Counted from the first letter of the stretch, positions 45,039 through 54,661 are shown. The stretch is DNA of 64,000 bases from Methylobacter tundripaludum SV96 (GCF_000190755.2 NZ_JH109152.1:2545937-2609936), one strand, 5' to 3'. Notes: generated by a model not told the origin, from the sequence alone. Numbers and translations are program-made.

Positions 45039-47108
45039 ATGAATAAACTACTGAAAAACTCCATCTGGATACTGATTGCTGCGCTTGGTGCGGCAGCCGT
45101 CGGCGGTATCGCTTTAAACCGTGGCGAGAGCATCAATACGCTGTGGTTTGTAACCGCCGCTTTATGCGTCTATGCCATTGCCTACCGATTTTATGCGGCG
45201 TGGATTGCCGCGACGGTGCTGGCGGTTGACGAGACACGGGCCACTCCGGCCGAGCGGTTGGATAACGGCCGCGATTTTGTGCCGACCAATAAATGGATCG
45301 TATTCGGCCATCATTTTGCGGCGATTGCCGGGCCCGGGCCGTTGGTGGGGCCGACACTGGCTGCGCAGTTCGGCTATTTGCCGGGAACGCTGTGGATATT
45401 GTTCGGCGCGGTATTGGGCGGTTGCGTGCAGGATATGGTGACGCTGTTCTTGTCGACCCGGCGCGACGCGAAAAGCCTGGGGCAGATGGCGCGTGACGAG
45501 CTGGGCGCATTGGGCGGCACGGCGGCGCTGATCGGCACCTTTGCGATCATGATCATCCTGATTGCGGTGCTGGGACTGGTCGTGGTTAACGCGATGAAGC
45601 ACAGTCCGTGGGCGACAGCTACCGTGTCGGCGACTATTCCGATTGCGATGATAGTCGGCCTGTACATGCGCAGTTTCCGTCCCGGCCAAGTGCTGGAAGC
45701 TTCAGCGTTGGGCGTGATTTTGTTGTTGCTGGCCGTGGTCGGCGGCGGCTGGATCGATCACAATCCTACCTTGCGCACTTGGTTCGATCACGAAGGCTTG
45801 ACGCTGGCCTGGTGGGTGATGGCTTACGGTTTTGCGGCCGCGATTTTACCGGTTTGGTTGTTGCTTGCGCCGCGCGATTATCTGTCGACATATGTGAAGC
45901 TGGGCACTATCACCTTGCTGGCGGTGGCGATTATCATGTTGCAGCCGACCGTGAAAATGCCTGCCTTGACACAGTTCATCGACGGCACCGGGCCCATTTT
46001 CGGCGGCAAACTATTTCCGTTCGTGTTTATCACCATTGCTTGCGGCGCAATTTCCGGTTTCCATGCGCTGATCGCTTCCGGCACCACGCCGAAACTGCTC
46101 AGCAATGAACGCGATATACGCATGATCGGCTACGGCGGCATGTTGCTGGAATCCTTTGTCGCGATTATGGCGATGATGGCCGCGACGGTGCTCGATCCCG
46201 GCGTGTTTTTTGCGATCAACAGCCCGGCGGGCGTGGTCGGCAAGGAGGCTATCGATGCCGTCGCCAAAATTTCCTCATGGGGCTTTCCGGTCACGGTAGA
46301 TCAGATGCAGCTTTTAGCCAATCAAATGGGTGAGGCAACGCTGTTTGCGCGCACCGGCGGCGCGCCGTCTTTGGCTGTCGGCATGGCGAGCATTTTCGGC
46401 AGCGCGTTCGGCGAGAGCATGCTGGCCTTGTGGTACCACTTTGCGATCATGTTTGAGGCTATTTTTATACTCACCACACTGGATGCCGGAACTCGCGTTG
46501 GGCGGTTCATGTTGCAGGATATGCTCGGCAATATCTGGCCGAAAATGGCGGAAACCTCGTGGATGCCGTCGGTGGTTTTGACCAGTGCGCTGGTGGTGGC
46601 GGGCTGGGGCTATTTTCTCTATATCGGCGTGATCGACCCGAACGGCGGGGTTAATATTTTGTGGCCGTTATTCGGCATTGCCAACCAAATGCTGGCCGCG
46701 ATTGCGTTGTGCGTGGCGACCGGTATTTTAATTAAGTCCGACAAGCTCAAATACGCTTGGGTGACCGGTTTGCCGCTGACCTGGCTGGTGACAATCACCA
46801 GTGCGGCGGCCTGGGAGAAAATCGCCAGCGACAATATACGCATCGGTTTCTTTTCAGCGGCCAACGATCTGGCCGATAAGCTGGCGGCAGGCGCGTTGCC
46901 GCCGGAGAAAGCCGCTGTTACGCCGCAGTTGATCTTCAATCTGCATCTGGACGGCTGGCTGACCTTGTTTTTTGTGGTTTTGTTGTGGCTGATCGTGTTC
47001 GACATGCTGCGGGTTTGCAGCCGTTATCTGGCCGGAAAGCCGGTACTGCCGCTTGCGGAATCGCCGCATACCCAGAGCCGCTTGGTTGAAGATTGGGTGA
47101 GGGACTGA
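45039..47108 (+). CDS. cstA: Carbon starvation protein CstA (peptide/pyruvate transporter)
   Basis: 689 residues, many TM helices. CstA signatures GHHFAAIAGPGPLVGP and GGCVQDMVTLFLSTRRDAKSL are present, then ITIACGAISGFHALIASGT. CstA/BtsT proteins import peptides or pyruvate under carbon limitation. Its stop overlaps the start of the small partner gene (TGATG). Confidence 0.95.
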   Translation: MNKLLKNSIWILIAALGAAAVGGIALNRGESINTLWFVTAALCVYAIAYRFYAAWIAATVLAVDETRATPAERLDNGRDFVPTNKWIVFGHHFAAIAGPGPLVGPTLAAQFGYLPGTLWILFGAVLGGCVQDMVTLFLSTRRDAKSLGQMARDELGALGGTAALIGTFAIMIILIAVLGLVVVNAMKHSPWATATVSATIPIAMIVGLYMRSFRPGQVLEASALGVILLLLAVVGGGWIDHNPTLRTWFDHEGLTLAWWVMAYGFAAAILPVWLLLAPRDYLSTYVKLGTITLLAVAIIMLQPTVKMPALTQFIDGTGPIFGGKLFPFVFITIACGAISGFHALIASGTTPKLLSNERDIRMIGYGGMLLESFVAIMAMMAATVLDPGVFFAINSPAGVVGKEAIDAVAKISSWGFPVTVDQMQLLANQMGEATLFARTGGAPSLAVGMASIFGSAFGESMLALWYHFAIMFEAIFILTTLDAGTRVGRFMLQDMLGNIWPKMAETSWMPSVVLTSALVVAGWGYFLYIGVIDPNGGVNILWPLFGIANQMLAAIALCVATGILIKSDKLKYAWVTGLPLTWLVTITSAAAWEKIASDNIRIGFFSAANDLADKLAAGALPPEKAAVTPQLIFNLHLDGWLTLFFVVLLWLIVFDMLRVCSRYLAGKPVLPLAESPHTQSRLVEDWVRD

Positions 47109-47287
47109 TGCTGAGCAAACTTAAAGGGTTTTGGCGTGTCGTGCGTCGTCTATCTGGGGACGATGCTTATGAACGCTATTTACAGCACCATGCGGAGCAT
47201 CATCAGACCGATACGCCGATGAGCAAAGAGGCTTTTTTCAAGCAATGGCAGGATGAAAAGTGGAATGGGATTAAGAGGTGTTGTTAG
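47108..47287 (+). CDS. YbdD/DUF466 small protein (CstA partner)
   Basis: 59 residues from ATG 47108 (MLSKLKGFWRVVRRLSGDD). YERYLQHH and PMSKEAFFKQWQDEK are typical of the YbdD/YjiX family always found after cstA or btsT. An upstream GTG at 47093 is less likely. Role unknown; presumably modulates the transporter. Confidence 0.93.
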   Translation: MLSKLKGFWRVVRRLSGDDAYERYLQHHAEHHQTDTPMSKEAFFKQWQDEKWNGIKRCC

Positions 47288-47300
47288 GTTGCGCTAAAGC

Positions 47301-47333
47301 AGACCTTCCAGGGTTTTAAAACCTTGAAGGTCT
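47301..47333. repeat. REP-like palindrome, copy 1
   Basis: 33 bp, AGACCTTCCAGGG, centre TTTTAAAA, CCTTGAAGGTCT. Imperfect palindrome of the same family as the next copy and the copy inside the transposase gene. Confidence 0.8.
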
Positions 47334-47351
47334 AAATCTGTGCCATTAACC

Positions 47352-47384
47352 AAACCTTCCAGGTCTTTAAGACCTGGAAGGTTT
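47352..47384. repeat. REP-like palindrome, copy 2
   Basis: 33 bp, AAACCTTCCAGGTCTT, centre, AAGACCTGGAAGGTTT. Perfect palindrome, 18 bp upstream of the transposase start; pairs of such repeats upstream of REP-associated transposases are typical. Confidence 0.88.
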
Positions 47385-47402
47385 AACTCCCAAGGTTAAA
47401 AT

Positions 47403-48038
47403 ATGTCAAAAGAAACGCTCTTAATCAATGGCCACTACTACCACATCTACAACCGCGGCAATAACGGCGAAGACTTATTTCCTGAAGAGCGGAATTATCA
47501 TCATTTTCTCAAACTTTACCTCCGTTATATTTATCCGGTTGCCGATACCTACGCGTATTGCTTGATGAAAAACCACTTCCATTTGCTGGTCAGAATTAAC
47601 CCGAAGCCAGACCTTCCAGGTTTTAAAAACCTGGAAGGTCTAACTCAGCACAACTATTCACAACCGTTTTCAAATTTATTTAATGCTTACACTAAAGCAA
47701 TTAACAAGGCTTACGGCCGATCAGGCAGTTTATTCGAAAAAAATTTCAACCGTATCTTGATCGACACAGACCGCTATTTCGTTCACCTGATCAGCTATAT
47801 TCACCGTAACCCGCAAAAACACGGGTTTACTGACGACTTTCGCACTTACCCTCATTCTTCCTATCAAACGATTCGACATCAGAAACAAAGCCGCATCGAG
47901 CATCAACAAGTTTTACAATGGTTCGGTAGTATGCAGTCCTTTGAAAATTATCATCAGCAATTCGATGAAGGACAAGTTCAGCATTTGATTGAAAACGATA
48001 ATTGCCCATCCTTTAAGACATCGGCCAGGTTGGGGTAG
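47403..48038 (+). CDS. REP-associated tyrosine transposase (Y1, IS200-like)
   Basis: 211 residues. HYYHIYNRGNNGEDLF at the N-terminus, HUH motif in LMKNHFHLLVRI, and the catalytic Tyr region HLISYIHRNPQKHGF; SNLFNAYTKAINKAYGR is typical. Such enzymes nick REP palindromes and are domesticated rather than freely mobile. Palindromes of its own family lie upstream (47301, 47352), and a third perfect 33-bp copy (47609-47641) is inserted in frame within the gene, encoding about 11 extra residues (DLPGFKNLEGL) in the loop after the HUH motif. Confidence 0.9.
   Translation: MSKETLLINGHYYHIYNRGNNGEDLFPEERNYHHFLKLYLRYIYPVADTYAYCLMKNHFHLLVRINPKPDLPGFKNLEGLTQHNYSQPFSNLFNAYTKAINKAYGRSGSLFEKNFNRILIDTDRYFVHLISYIHRNPQKHGFTDDFRTYPHSSYQTIRHQKQSRIEHQQVLQWFGSMQSFENYHQQFDEGQVQHLIENDNCPSFKTSARLG
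47609..47641. repeat. REP-like palindrome, copy 3, in frame inside the transposase gene
   Basis: AGACCTTCCAGGTTTT-A-AAAACCTGGAAGGTCT, a perfect 16-bp stem with one central base. It is 33 bp, a multiple of three, so the transposase frame is preserved. Confidence 0.92.
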
Positions 48039-48082
48039 CAAAAAAGGTTCGAATTTGACACAGCTCATTGGAGTGAGAAACT

Positions 48083-48116
48083 CGCCACGAAGAACATAAG
48101 GTTTTTTCGTGATGAT
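48083..48116. repeat. Short CACGAA-family inverted repeat
   Basis: GCCACGAAGAACAT and TTTTTTCGTGATG are the remaining arms of a small CACGAA-family unit, just upstream of the carrier gene. Confidence 0.55.
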
Positions 48117-48141
48117 AATTTTAACTAAACCTTTTAAATTT

Positions 48142-49383
48142 ATGACATTCCACACCCCGCAACCCAATCGCCAGACGCTCTATGTCGCTATAGCACTGGC
48201 GCTCGGCATCCTTGTCGGCGAGCTGCTTAGCCTGACGGTGGGTGGAACTGAGACCTTAAAACAGATCGTCGGAATTTTTGCCGCGCTGACCGATATTTTC
48301 CTGCGGCTGGTCAAGATGATTATCGCGCCGCTGGTTTTTTCCACGCTGGTGGTGGGCATGGCCAAAATGGGCGACATTCACACCGTCGGGCGGGTCGGCA
48401 TCAAGGCGATGGTGTGGTTTTTCTCGGCTTCTATTTTCAGTCTGTTGCTGGGTATGTTGCTGGTGAATGTGTTTGAACCGGGCAGTTCTTTGCACATGAC
48501 GTTGCCGGAGGTGGGAGCCAAGACCGGATTGCCGGAGACGGCGCCGACACTGAGCAATTTTGTCTCGCACATGTTCCCGAAAAGCATTATCGAAGCCATG
48601 GCGAGTAACGAGATTTTACAGATCGTGGTGTTCTCGATGTTCTTCGGCGTGGCCTGCGCCTCGCTGGGCGAGCTGGCTCATCCGACCGTCAAGCTACTCG
48701 ATTCGCTGACGCATATCATGTTGAAAGTCACCGGCTACGTGATGCACACCGCGCCGGTTGCGGTGTTTTCGGCGGTGGCCTCGGTCATCGCGCAAAACGG
48801 CATCGGCGTGTTGCTGTCTTACGGTCAATTTATCGGCGAGTTTTATTTAGGATTGCTGCTGCTGTGCGGTGCGCTGGGTTGCGTCGGCTTCTTGATTCTG
48901 GGGAGCAAAATCCTGTCCCTGATTCGTCATATCCGCGAGCCGATGCTGCTGGCTTTCGGCACCGCCAGCAGCGAGAGCGCTTACCCGAAACTGTTGCAGC
49001 AACTGGAACGTTTCGGTTGCGATGAGAAAGTCTGTGGGCTGGTGCTGCCCTTGGGTTATTCGTTCAACCTCGACGGCAGCATGATGTACATGACCTTTGC
49101 CGTGCTGTTCATCGCCCAGGCCTACGGCATCGACATGGCGTTGGGCGATCAGCTGATCATGCTGCTGACGCTGCTGTTCACCAGTAAGGGCGTGGCCGGC
49201 GTACCCAGAGCCTCGCTAATCGTCATTGCGGCGACATTATCGATGTTTCATATTCCCGAGGCCGGTTTGCTGTTGTTGTTGGCCGTCGATCAGGTTTTGG
49301 ATATGGGGCGTAGCGCGACCAACGTGTTCGGCAATAGCATCGCCGCCGCAGTGGTAAGCCGCTGGGAAAAAGCCTTGCGATAG
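48142..49383 (+). CDS. Dicarboxylate/amino acid:cation symporter (DAACS family)
   Basis: About 413 residues from ATG 48142 (MTFHTPQPNRQTLY). Multi-pass carrier with DIFLRLVKMIIAPLVFSTL, the serine-rich TASSESAYPKLLQQL, GYSFNLDGSMMYMT, and DQVLDMGRSATNVFGNS, matching the GltP/DctA fold. It imports glutamate, aspartate or C4-dicarboxylates with Na+ or H+; which one is not decidable here. An upstream ATG at 48109 lies within a repeat and is unlikely. Confidence 0.93.
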   Translation: MTFHTPQPNRQTLYVAIALALGILVGELLSLTVGGTETLKQIVGIFAALTDIFLRLVKMIIAPLVFSTLVVGMAKMGDIHTVGRVGIKAMVWFFSASIFSLLLGMLLVNVFEPGSSLHMTLPEVGAKTGLPETAPTLSNFVSHMFPKSIIEAMASNEILQIVVFSMFFGVACASLGELAHPTVKLLDSLTHIMLKVTGYVMHTAPVAVFSAVASVIAQNGIGVLLSYGQFIGEFYLGLLLLCGALGCVGFLILGSKILSLIRHIREPMLLAFGTASSESAYPKLLQQLERFGCDEKVCGLVLPLGYSFNLDGSMMYMTFAVLFIAQAYGIDMALGDQLIMLLTLLFTSKGVAGVPRASLIVIAATLSMFHIPEAGLLLLLAVDQVLDMGRSATNVFGNSIAAAVVSRWEKALR

Positions 49384-49488
49384 GTTTGGCAAGAGCAAGG
49401 GAGGGGGCAACGGGCAAAGGAATATTTTTGGCTAATTTAAAAAAAGTAGTTAACATCAACCTAATATCAACTCTGTAGTGTTAAAAAT

Positions 49489-51990
49489 ATGCCTCATAGA
49501 AGTTTTAAGACAAGTAAACCAAAATCCACAATTACCATACTTCCGGATTTGGGCGTGACTGAGCAGGACTTTATCGCCGATTTCAAGCGTTATTACAGCC
49601 ACCGTCTGGGCAGGGATGAAAACTGTACCTCGCCGCATTATGCCTACGAGGCCTTGTCGATGGCTATCAGTGACCGGCTCATCGAGCGCTGGAAGAGAAC
49701 TTACAATACTTACAAGGATACGGATTGCAAGAGGGCTTACTATCTGTCGATGGAGTTTTTAATGGGCCGCACTTTAAGCAATGCCATGCTGAATCTGGGC
49801 ATTACCGAAGCGGTTGAGCAGGCTATGTACGATTTGGGCCTGGAGATTGAAGAGCTGATTGAAAGCGAGCCGGATGCCGGTTTGGGCAATGGGGGCTTGG
49901 GGCGTTTGGCTGCCTGTTTTATCGATAGTTGTGCAACTTTGCAGTTGCCGGTGACCGGCTACGGTTTGCGTTATGAATATGGGATGTTTTCGCAGGATAT
50001 TGTCAATGGCGAGCAGGTCGAAAAACCGGACCATTGGCTGCGTAACGGCAATGTGTGGGAAATTGAACGTCCCGAATATACGCACAGGATTAAGTTCGGC
50101 GGGCATACCGAATCGCATATTGACGAGCTCGGCAATAAAAGGACCAGCTGGATAGATACGCAGGATATACTCGCGGTTCCTTATGATACGCCGATTCCCG
50201 GATACAGGAACGGCACGGTGAACACCTTGCGGTTATGGAAAGCCACGGCGACTGAAGAATTTAATCTACAGGAGTTTAATGCCGGCGATTACGCGGAATC
50301 GGTGGCGGCAAAAAATACCGCCGAAAATATCACCATGGTGTTATACCCGAATGACGCCAACGAAAACGGTAAGGCATTGCGTCTGCGCCAGCAATACCTG
50401 CTCGCTTCCGCCAGTTTGCAGGATGTGATCGACAGCTGGGTCGGTCGTCACGGTAACGATTTTTCCGAGTTTGCGGCGAAGAATACCTTCCAGTTAAACG
50501 ACACGCATCCTAGCATAGCGGTCGCGGAATTGATGCGCTTGCTGATGGATGTCCACGGCTTGGTCTGGGGTGATGCCTGGGCGATCACTCGTAAAACGAT
50601 GGCCTACACCAACCACACCTTGTTGCCGGAAGCGCTGGAGCGCTGGTCGGTTAATCTGTTTAAACAGATGCTGCCGAGGCTGATGGAGATTATCTTCGAT
50701 ATTAATGCCCATTTTATGGCCGAAGTCTCTGCGCATTGGCCGGGCGATATAGGCCGGTTAAGCCGCATGTCCATTATTGAGGAAGGCAACGAGCAATACG
50801 TCAGGATGGCCTATCTGGCTATCGTCGGCAGCTATTCGGTCAACGGCGTTGCCGCGTTGCATTCGAAATTGTTGCAGCAAGGCTTGTTTCGTGATTTTTA
50901 CGAGTTTTGGCCGGGCAAGTTCAACAATAAAACCAATGGCGTTACTCCGCGTCGTTGGCTCGCGGCGTGTAATCCGGAACTGGCCGAATTGATCACCGCA
51001 ACGATAGGCAACGGCTGGCTGACGGATTTGTCGCTGTTAAAGAAGCTTGAACCTTTTGCCGAAGATAAGAAGTTCCGTAAACGCTGGTATGAAATCAAGC
51101 AAGGCGCAAAGCAAAAGCTGATCGATTACAAGAAGCTTGAACATGATGTCGATTTTAATGTTGACGCGATTTTTGATGTACAGGTCAAGCGTGTTCATGA
51201 ATATAAACGTCAATTGTTGAATGTGTTGCATGTGATTCATCTGTACGATCGGATTAAGCGCGGCGATACCGCGAACTGGACGGATCGTTGTGTATTGATC
51301 GGCGGGAAAGCGGCGCCGGGTTATTACATGGCGAAAAAAATCATCAAGCTGATCAATAATGTCTCAAGTGTCATTAATTCCGATCCCGATGTGGGCAGGA
51401 AATTAAAGCTGGTTTTTTTGCCTAATTACCGGGTTTCCGCGATGGAGAAAATCTGTCCGGGAGCCGATCTTTCCGAGCAAATTTCAACCGCCGGCAAGGA
51501 AGCGTCGGGCACCGGCAATATGAAATTTATGATGAACGGCGCGTTGACTATCGGTACGCTGGATGGCGCCAATATTGAAATTCGCGAAGAGGTCGGCGAT
51601 GAGAATTTTTTCCTGTTCGGCTTGACCGAAGAGCAGGTTGAAGAAATGAGCCATCACTATGATCCTAATGCAATTATCAATCAGGATGAGGATTTGCTAA
51701 GGGTCATTAGGTTGCTTGAGTGCGGGCATTTTAACCAATTCGAACCGGGGCTTTTTGACGATATTTTGGCATCAATAAAAAGCCCGCACGACCCCTGGAT
51801 GACGGCAGCCGATTTCCGTAGCTTCATTGATGCGCAAAAACGTGTGGAAGCGGCTTACAAGGATCAGGAACACTGGCTCAAAATGAGTATCTTAAATTGC
51901 GCCGCTAGCGGTAAGTTTTCTACCGACAGGACCATCACTGATTACAACAACGAAATCTGGAAACTGGCGCCGGTCAGTATCAAGTTCTGA
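49489..51990 (+). CDS. glgP: Glycogen/starch/alpha-glucan phosphorylase
   Basis: 833 residues, PLP enzyme releasing glucose 1-phosphate from glycogen. YYLSMEFLMGRTL, DAGLGNGGLGRLAACF, FQLNDTHPSIAV, and the PLP-Lys site EASGTGNMKFMMNGALT are visible, and VKRVHEYKRQLLN. Cytosolic. Followed two bases later by trmL, so probably co-transcribed. No other glycogen gene nearby. Confidence 0.97.
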   Translation: MPHRSFKTSKPKSTITILPDLGVTEQDFIADFKRYYSHRLGRDENCTSPHYAYEALSMAISDRLIERWKRTYNTYKDTDCKRAYYLSMEFLMGRTLSNAMLNLGITEAVEQAMYDLGLEIEELIESEPDAGLGNGGLGRLAACFIDSCATLQLPVTGYGLRYEYGMFSQDIVNGEQVEKPDHWLRNGNVWEIERPEYTHRIKFGGHTESHIDELGNKRTSWIDTQDILAVPYDTPIPGYRNGTVNTLRLWKATATEEFNLQEFNAGDYAESVAAKNTAENITMVLYPNDANENGKALRLRQQYLLASASLQDVIDSWVGRHGNDFSEFAAKNTFQLNDTHPSIAVAELMRLLMDVHGLVWGDAWAITRKTMAYTNHTLLPEALERWSVNLFKQMLPRLMEIIFDINAHFMAEVSAHWPGDIGRLSRMSIIEEGNEQYVRMAYLAIVGSYSVNGVAALHSKLLQQGLFRDFYEFWPGKFNNKTNGVTPRRWLAACNPELAELITATIGNGWLTDLSLLKKLEPFAEDKKFRKRWYEIKQGAKQKLIDYKKLEHDVDFNVDAIFDVQVKRVHEYKRQLLNVLHVIHLYDRIKRGDTANWTDRCVLIGGKAAPGYYMAKKIIKLINNVSSVINSDPDVGRKLKLVFLPNYRVSAMEKICPGADLSEQISTAGKEASGTGNMKFMMNGALTIGTLDGANIEIREEVGDENFFLFGLTEEQVEEMSHHYDPNAIINQDEDLLRVIRLLECGHFNQFEPGLFDDILASIKSPHDPWMTAADFRSFIDAQKRVEAAYKDQEHWLKMSILNCAASGKFSTDRTITDYNNEIWKLAPVSIKF

Positions 51991-51992
51991 GC

Positions 51993-52469
51993 GTGTTTCA
52001 TATTGTTTTGTATGAGCCGGAAATTCCCGCTAATACCGGGAATATTATCCGGCTATGCGCAAATACCGGTATGCAGTTGCATTTGATCAAGCCCTTGGGT
52101 TTCGAATTGGATGACAAGAAATTGCGCAGGGCAGGGCTGGATTACCATGAATGGGTGGCGGTGAAAGAGCATGATTCATTGGCTGATTTTGTAGACAGTA
52201 TTAAGCCGGGGCGGATTTTCGCCCTGACGACAAAAGGCACGCAGATTTACAGTGAGGTGAGTTTTCAGCCTGAGGATGCTTTTTTATTCGGCCCCGAGAC
52301 GCGCGGTTTGCCTGCCACGGTGTTGGCCGACTTAGGTTCAGAGCGGTGTTTGTATTTGCCGATGCAGGCGGAAAGCCGGAGCCTGAATTTGTCCAATACC
52401 GTTTCTATTGTCTTGTATGAGGCTTGGCGGCAGATGGATTTTGCGGGGGCGGTAATAAAACAGGTATAA
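51993..52469 (+). CDS. trmL: tRNA (cytidine(34)-2'-O)-methyltransferase
   Basis: 158 residues, GTG start. SPOUT-fold methyltransferase: EPEIPANTGNIIRLCANTG, FGPETRGLPATVL and LNLSNTVSIVLYEAWRQ. Methylates the wobble base of leucine tRNAs. In enterobacteria trmL also lies near gpsA and secB, as here, though on the opposite strand. Confidence 0.96.
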   Translation: MFHIVLYEPEIPANTGNIIRLCANTGMQLHLIKPLGFELDDKKLRRAGLDYHEWVAVKEHDSLADFVDSIKPGRIFALTTKGTQIYSEVSFQPEDAFLFGPETRGLPATVLADLGSERCLYLPMQAESRSLNLSNTVSIVLYEAWRQMDFAGAVIKQV

Positions 52470-52476
52470 AAATTAT

Positions 52477-52617
52477 CACCACGAAGACACGGAGGACGCG
52501 AAGTCTTATTGCTTCGTGCTCTTCGTGTCTAGGCAATTACTCCTGCATAACCCACATGGACGTGGGGAATGCAGATATTGCATGGAGCAAATATCTGTCC
52601 ATGCAGTCGTTCGTGAT
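52477..52617. repeat. CACGAA-family repeat with variant nested element
   Basis: ACCACGAAGACACGGAGGACG left arm, GCTTCGTGCTCTTCGTGTCT right arm, split before TTCGTGATG by a segment (52531-52609) beginning AGGCAATTACTCCTGCAT and ending TCCATGCAGTCG. The ends match the 46-bp element at 10246 and 19549, but its middle is longer and different. Confidence 0.8.
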
Positions 52618-52657
52618 GAATAAAAGCTTTTTTAAGTGCTCATTACAATGAACATCT

Positions 52658-53656
52658 CTAAGACTCAGCTTTTTGCTCCCGAGCCAGCAGGTTTTGTACA
52701 GCCGCCAGCGGGGCCAAACCTTCATATAAAACCTTGTAGGTTTGTTCGGTTATCGGCATGTCTACGCCGTATTTTTTAGCGAGCAAAAAGGTTTCTTTTG
52801 CCGCTGAAATGCCTTCGATTTCCTGGCCTATTTCCTTTATGGCGGTATGTGTATCTTTGCCCTGTCCCAAGGCTAAACCGAAACGCCGGTTTCTGGATTG
52901 GTTGTCGGTGCAGGTCAAAATAAGGTCGCCCAGTCCCGCCAGTCCCATAAAGGTTTCCTGTTTTCCGCCAAGTTTGACGCCCAGGCGAATGATTTCGTTC
53001 AGCCCACGGGTGATCAAGGCTGCCCGAGTGTTGGCGCCAAAGCCCAGTCCGTCGGCAATACCGGCGGCTATCGCCATGACGTTTTTTACCGCACCGCCGA
53101 CTTCCACGCCAATCAAGTCCGAGTTGGTGTAAGTCCGAAAACGCTCACTGTGCAGGATGTCGGCCAGAAGGCCGGCAAAATCCGGCTGGGATGAAGCAAT
53201 CGTGATGGCTGTCGGCAGCTCAGCTGCGACTTCGCTTGCAAAGCTGGGGCCTGAAAGTAAGGCCGCCGAGGTTTGCGCAGAGAATATATCGGCGACTACT
53301 TCGTGAAGCAAGGAGCCGTTATCAGGATTAAAGCCTTTGGTTGCCCAAGCAATTTGTACGTCGCTGGATAAATACGCTTTGAGCTTAAGCAAGGTATCTT
53401 TAAATGCATGGCTGGGTACGGAGACCAGTATCAGGCTACAGAAGTCGGCGACCTCAGCCAAGTTAGACGTAACAGTGAGGTTTTCAGGGAAAGCCAGGCC
53501 GGGTAAGTAGCGTTTGTTTTCACGATCCTGTGCCAGCGCTGCCATGTGCTCAGGATTATGGCCCCATAACAGCGTCCGGCAGCCGTTTCTGGCTGCCAGA
53601 ATTGCCAGAGTCGTTCCCCAAGAACCTGCGCCCAGGACGGCTATTTTTTTATTCAT
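52658..53656 (-). CDS. gpsA: Glycerol-3-phosphate dehydrogenase [NAD(P)+]
   Basis: 332 residues. Makes sn-glycerol 3-phosphate for phospholipids. GAGSWGTTLAILAARNG dinucleotide motif, SGPSFASEVA, and the catalytic Lys region VGGAVKNVMAIAAG, plus FMGLAGLGDLILTCT. Eight bases after secB, so in the arsR-rhodanese-secB-gpsA operon. Confidence 0.97.
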   Translation of the reverse strand: MNKKIAVLGAGSWGTTLAILAARNGCRTLLWGHNPEHMAALAQDRENKRYLPGLAFPENLTVTSNLAEVADFCSLILVSVPSHAFKDTLLKLKAYLSSDVQIAWATKGFNPDNGSLLHEVVADIFSAQTSAALLSGPSFASEVAAELPTAITIASSQPDFAGLLADILHSERFRTYTNSDLIGVEVGGAVKNVMAIAAGIADGLGFGANTRAALITRGLNEIIRLGVKLGGKQETFMGLAGLGDLILTCTDNQSRNRRFGLALGQGKDTHTAIKEIGQEIEGISAAKETFLLAKKYGVDMPITEQTYKVLYEGLAPLAAVQNLLAREQKAES

Positions 53657-53664
53657 CGAACGAT

Positions 53665-54132
53665 TTAATTAATGGCGTCAGAGCCGGGTGCTTGTTGAGC
53701 TTGTTGCAAATGCTGCGAGTATAAGGCGTCAAAATTTACCGGAGCTAAAAGCATCTGCGGAAAGCCGCCTTTGGTGACGAGGTCGGAAATGGCTTCTCTT
53801 GCGTAAGGAAATAGAATGTTGGGGCAGAAGCTGCCAACCATCGGGCCCATTTCTTCATTGGTGAAACCGCCTAAAGAGAAAATACCTGCCTGATTGACTT
53901 CAACAAGATAGGCTGTTGCATCGCCGTTTTTTACGGTGATGGTTACCGCAAGGGCTACTTCGTACATTGAATTTTCTAAAGGCAAAACATTGGTGCCCAG
54001 ATTAAAGTCGACAGTGGGTTCCCATTTTTCGGTGAATACTTTAGGCGAGTTAGGCGTCTCAAAAGACATGTCTTTGGTATAAATTTTTTGGATGGAAAAT
54101 TGTTTTTCTACGGCGTTGGTTGCTTCGGTCAT
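53665..54132 (-). CDS. secB: Protein-export chaperone SecB
   Basis: 155 residues. Keeps preproteins unfolded and delivers them to SecA. FSIQKIYTKDMSFETP, PKVFTEKWEPTVDFNL, and LFPYAREAISDLVTKGGFP are standard. Between the rhodanese and gpsA genes; the grxC glutaredoxin gene that is usually adjacent in enterobacteria is absent. Confidence 0.97.
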   Translation of the reverse strand: MTEATNAVEKQFSIQKIYTKDMSFETPNSPKVFTEKWEPTVDFNLGTNVLPLENSMYEVALAVTITVKNGDATAYLVEVNQAGIFSLGGFTNEEMGPMVGSFCPNILFPYAREAISDLVTKGGFPQMLLAPVNFDALYSQHLQQAQQAPGSDAIN

Positions 54133-54183
54133 GATGGATTTCTATGTGTAGGATTTAATGTGATGGCTACTTTTAGCAAAGAT

Positions 54184-54627
54184 TTAGTTTTTGAGCTTGC
54201 CGGTCGATTTTATAGGCAGTTTGTAGTCGTTTTCCCAAGCTTGCATGCCGCCGGTGATAACGAAAACCTGCTCGAAACCTGCTTTAGTTAATATTTTTCC
54301 GGCCGATGCTGAGCGGGTGCCGGTTTGACAGGCAATAAGGACAGGTTTGTTTTTGTATGTTTCCAGTTTTGACAAGTGAGCGGGTAAGTTGCCCAGTGGC
54401 GTGTTGATTGCGTTTTCAATATGACCTTTAAGAAACTCTTCCGGTTCACGTACATCGATAACAATTGTATCGCTATCGTTCATTTTGGCGACCGCCAGTA
54501 AAGGCGAAACGGCACCGAATTTTTTGAATGCGGTATCGAATAATTCCTGAATTAACAGATAAGTAACTACCGCCAGAGCGAGGCTTAAGATGTAATGATT
54601 TAAAATAAATTCTAGATAACGTTCCAT
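54184..54627 (-). CDS. Membrane-anchored rhodanese-like protein (YibN-like)
   Basis: 147 residues: an N-terminal TM anchor (YILSLALAVVTYLLIQEL), then a rhodanese domain (DTIVIDVREPEEFLKGHIENA) with the active-site loop ACQTGTRSA containing the persulfide Cys, and ITGGMQAWEND. It transfers sulfane sulfur at the membrane. Same operon as secB and gpsA, directly after an ArsR-type regulator. Confidence 0.93.
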   Translation of the reverse strand: MERYLEFILNHYILSLALAVVTYLLIQELFDTAFKKFGAVSPLLAVAKMNDSDTIVIDVREPEEFLKGHIENAINTPLGNLPAHLSKLETYKNKPVLIACQTGTRSASAGKILTKAGFEQVFVITGGMQAWENDYKLPIKSTGKLKN

Positions 54628-54661
54628 GGATTAAGTTGTCAAAGTTAAGTGAAAAGATGAA

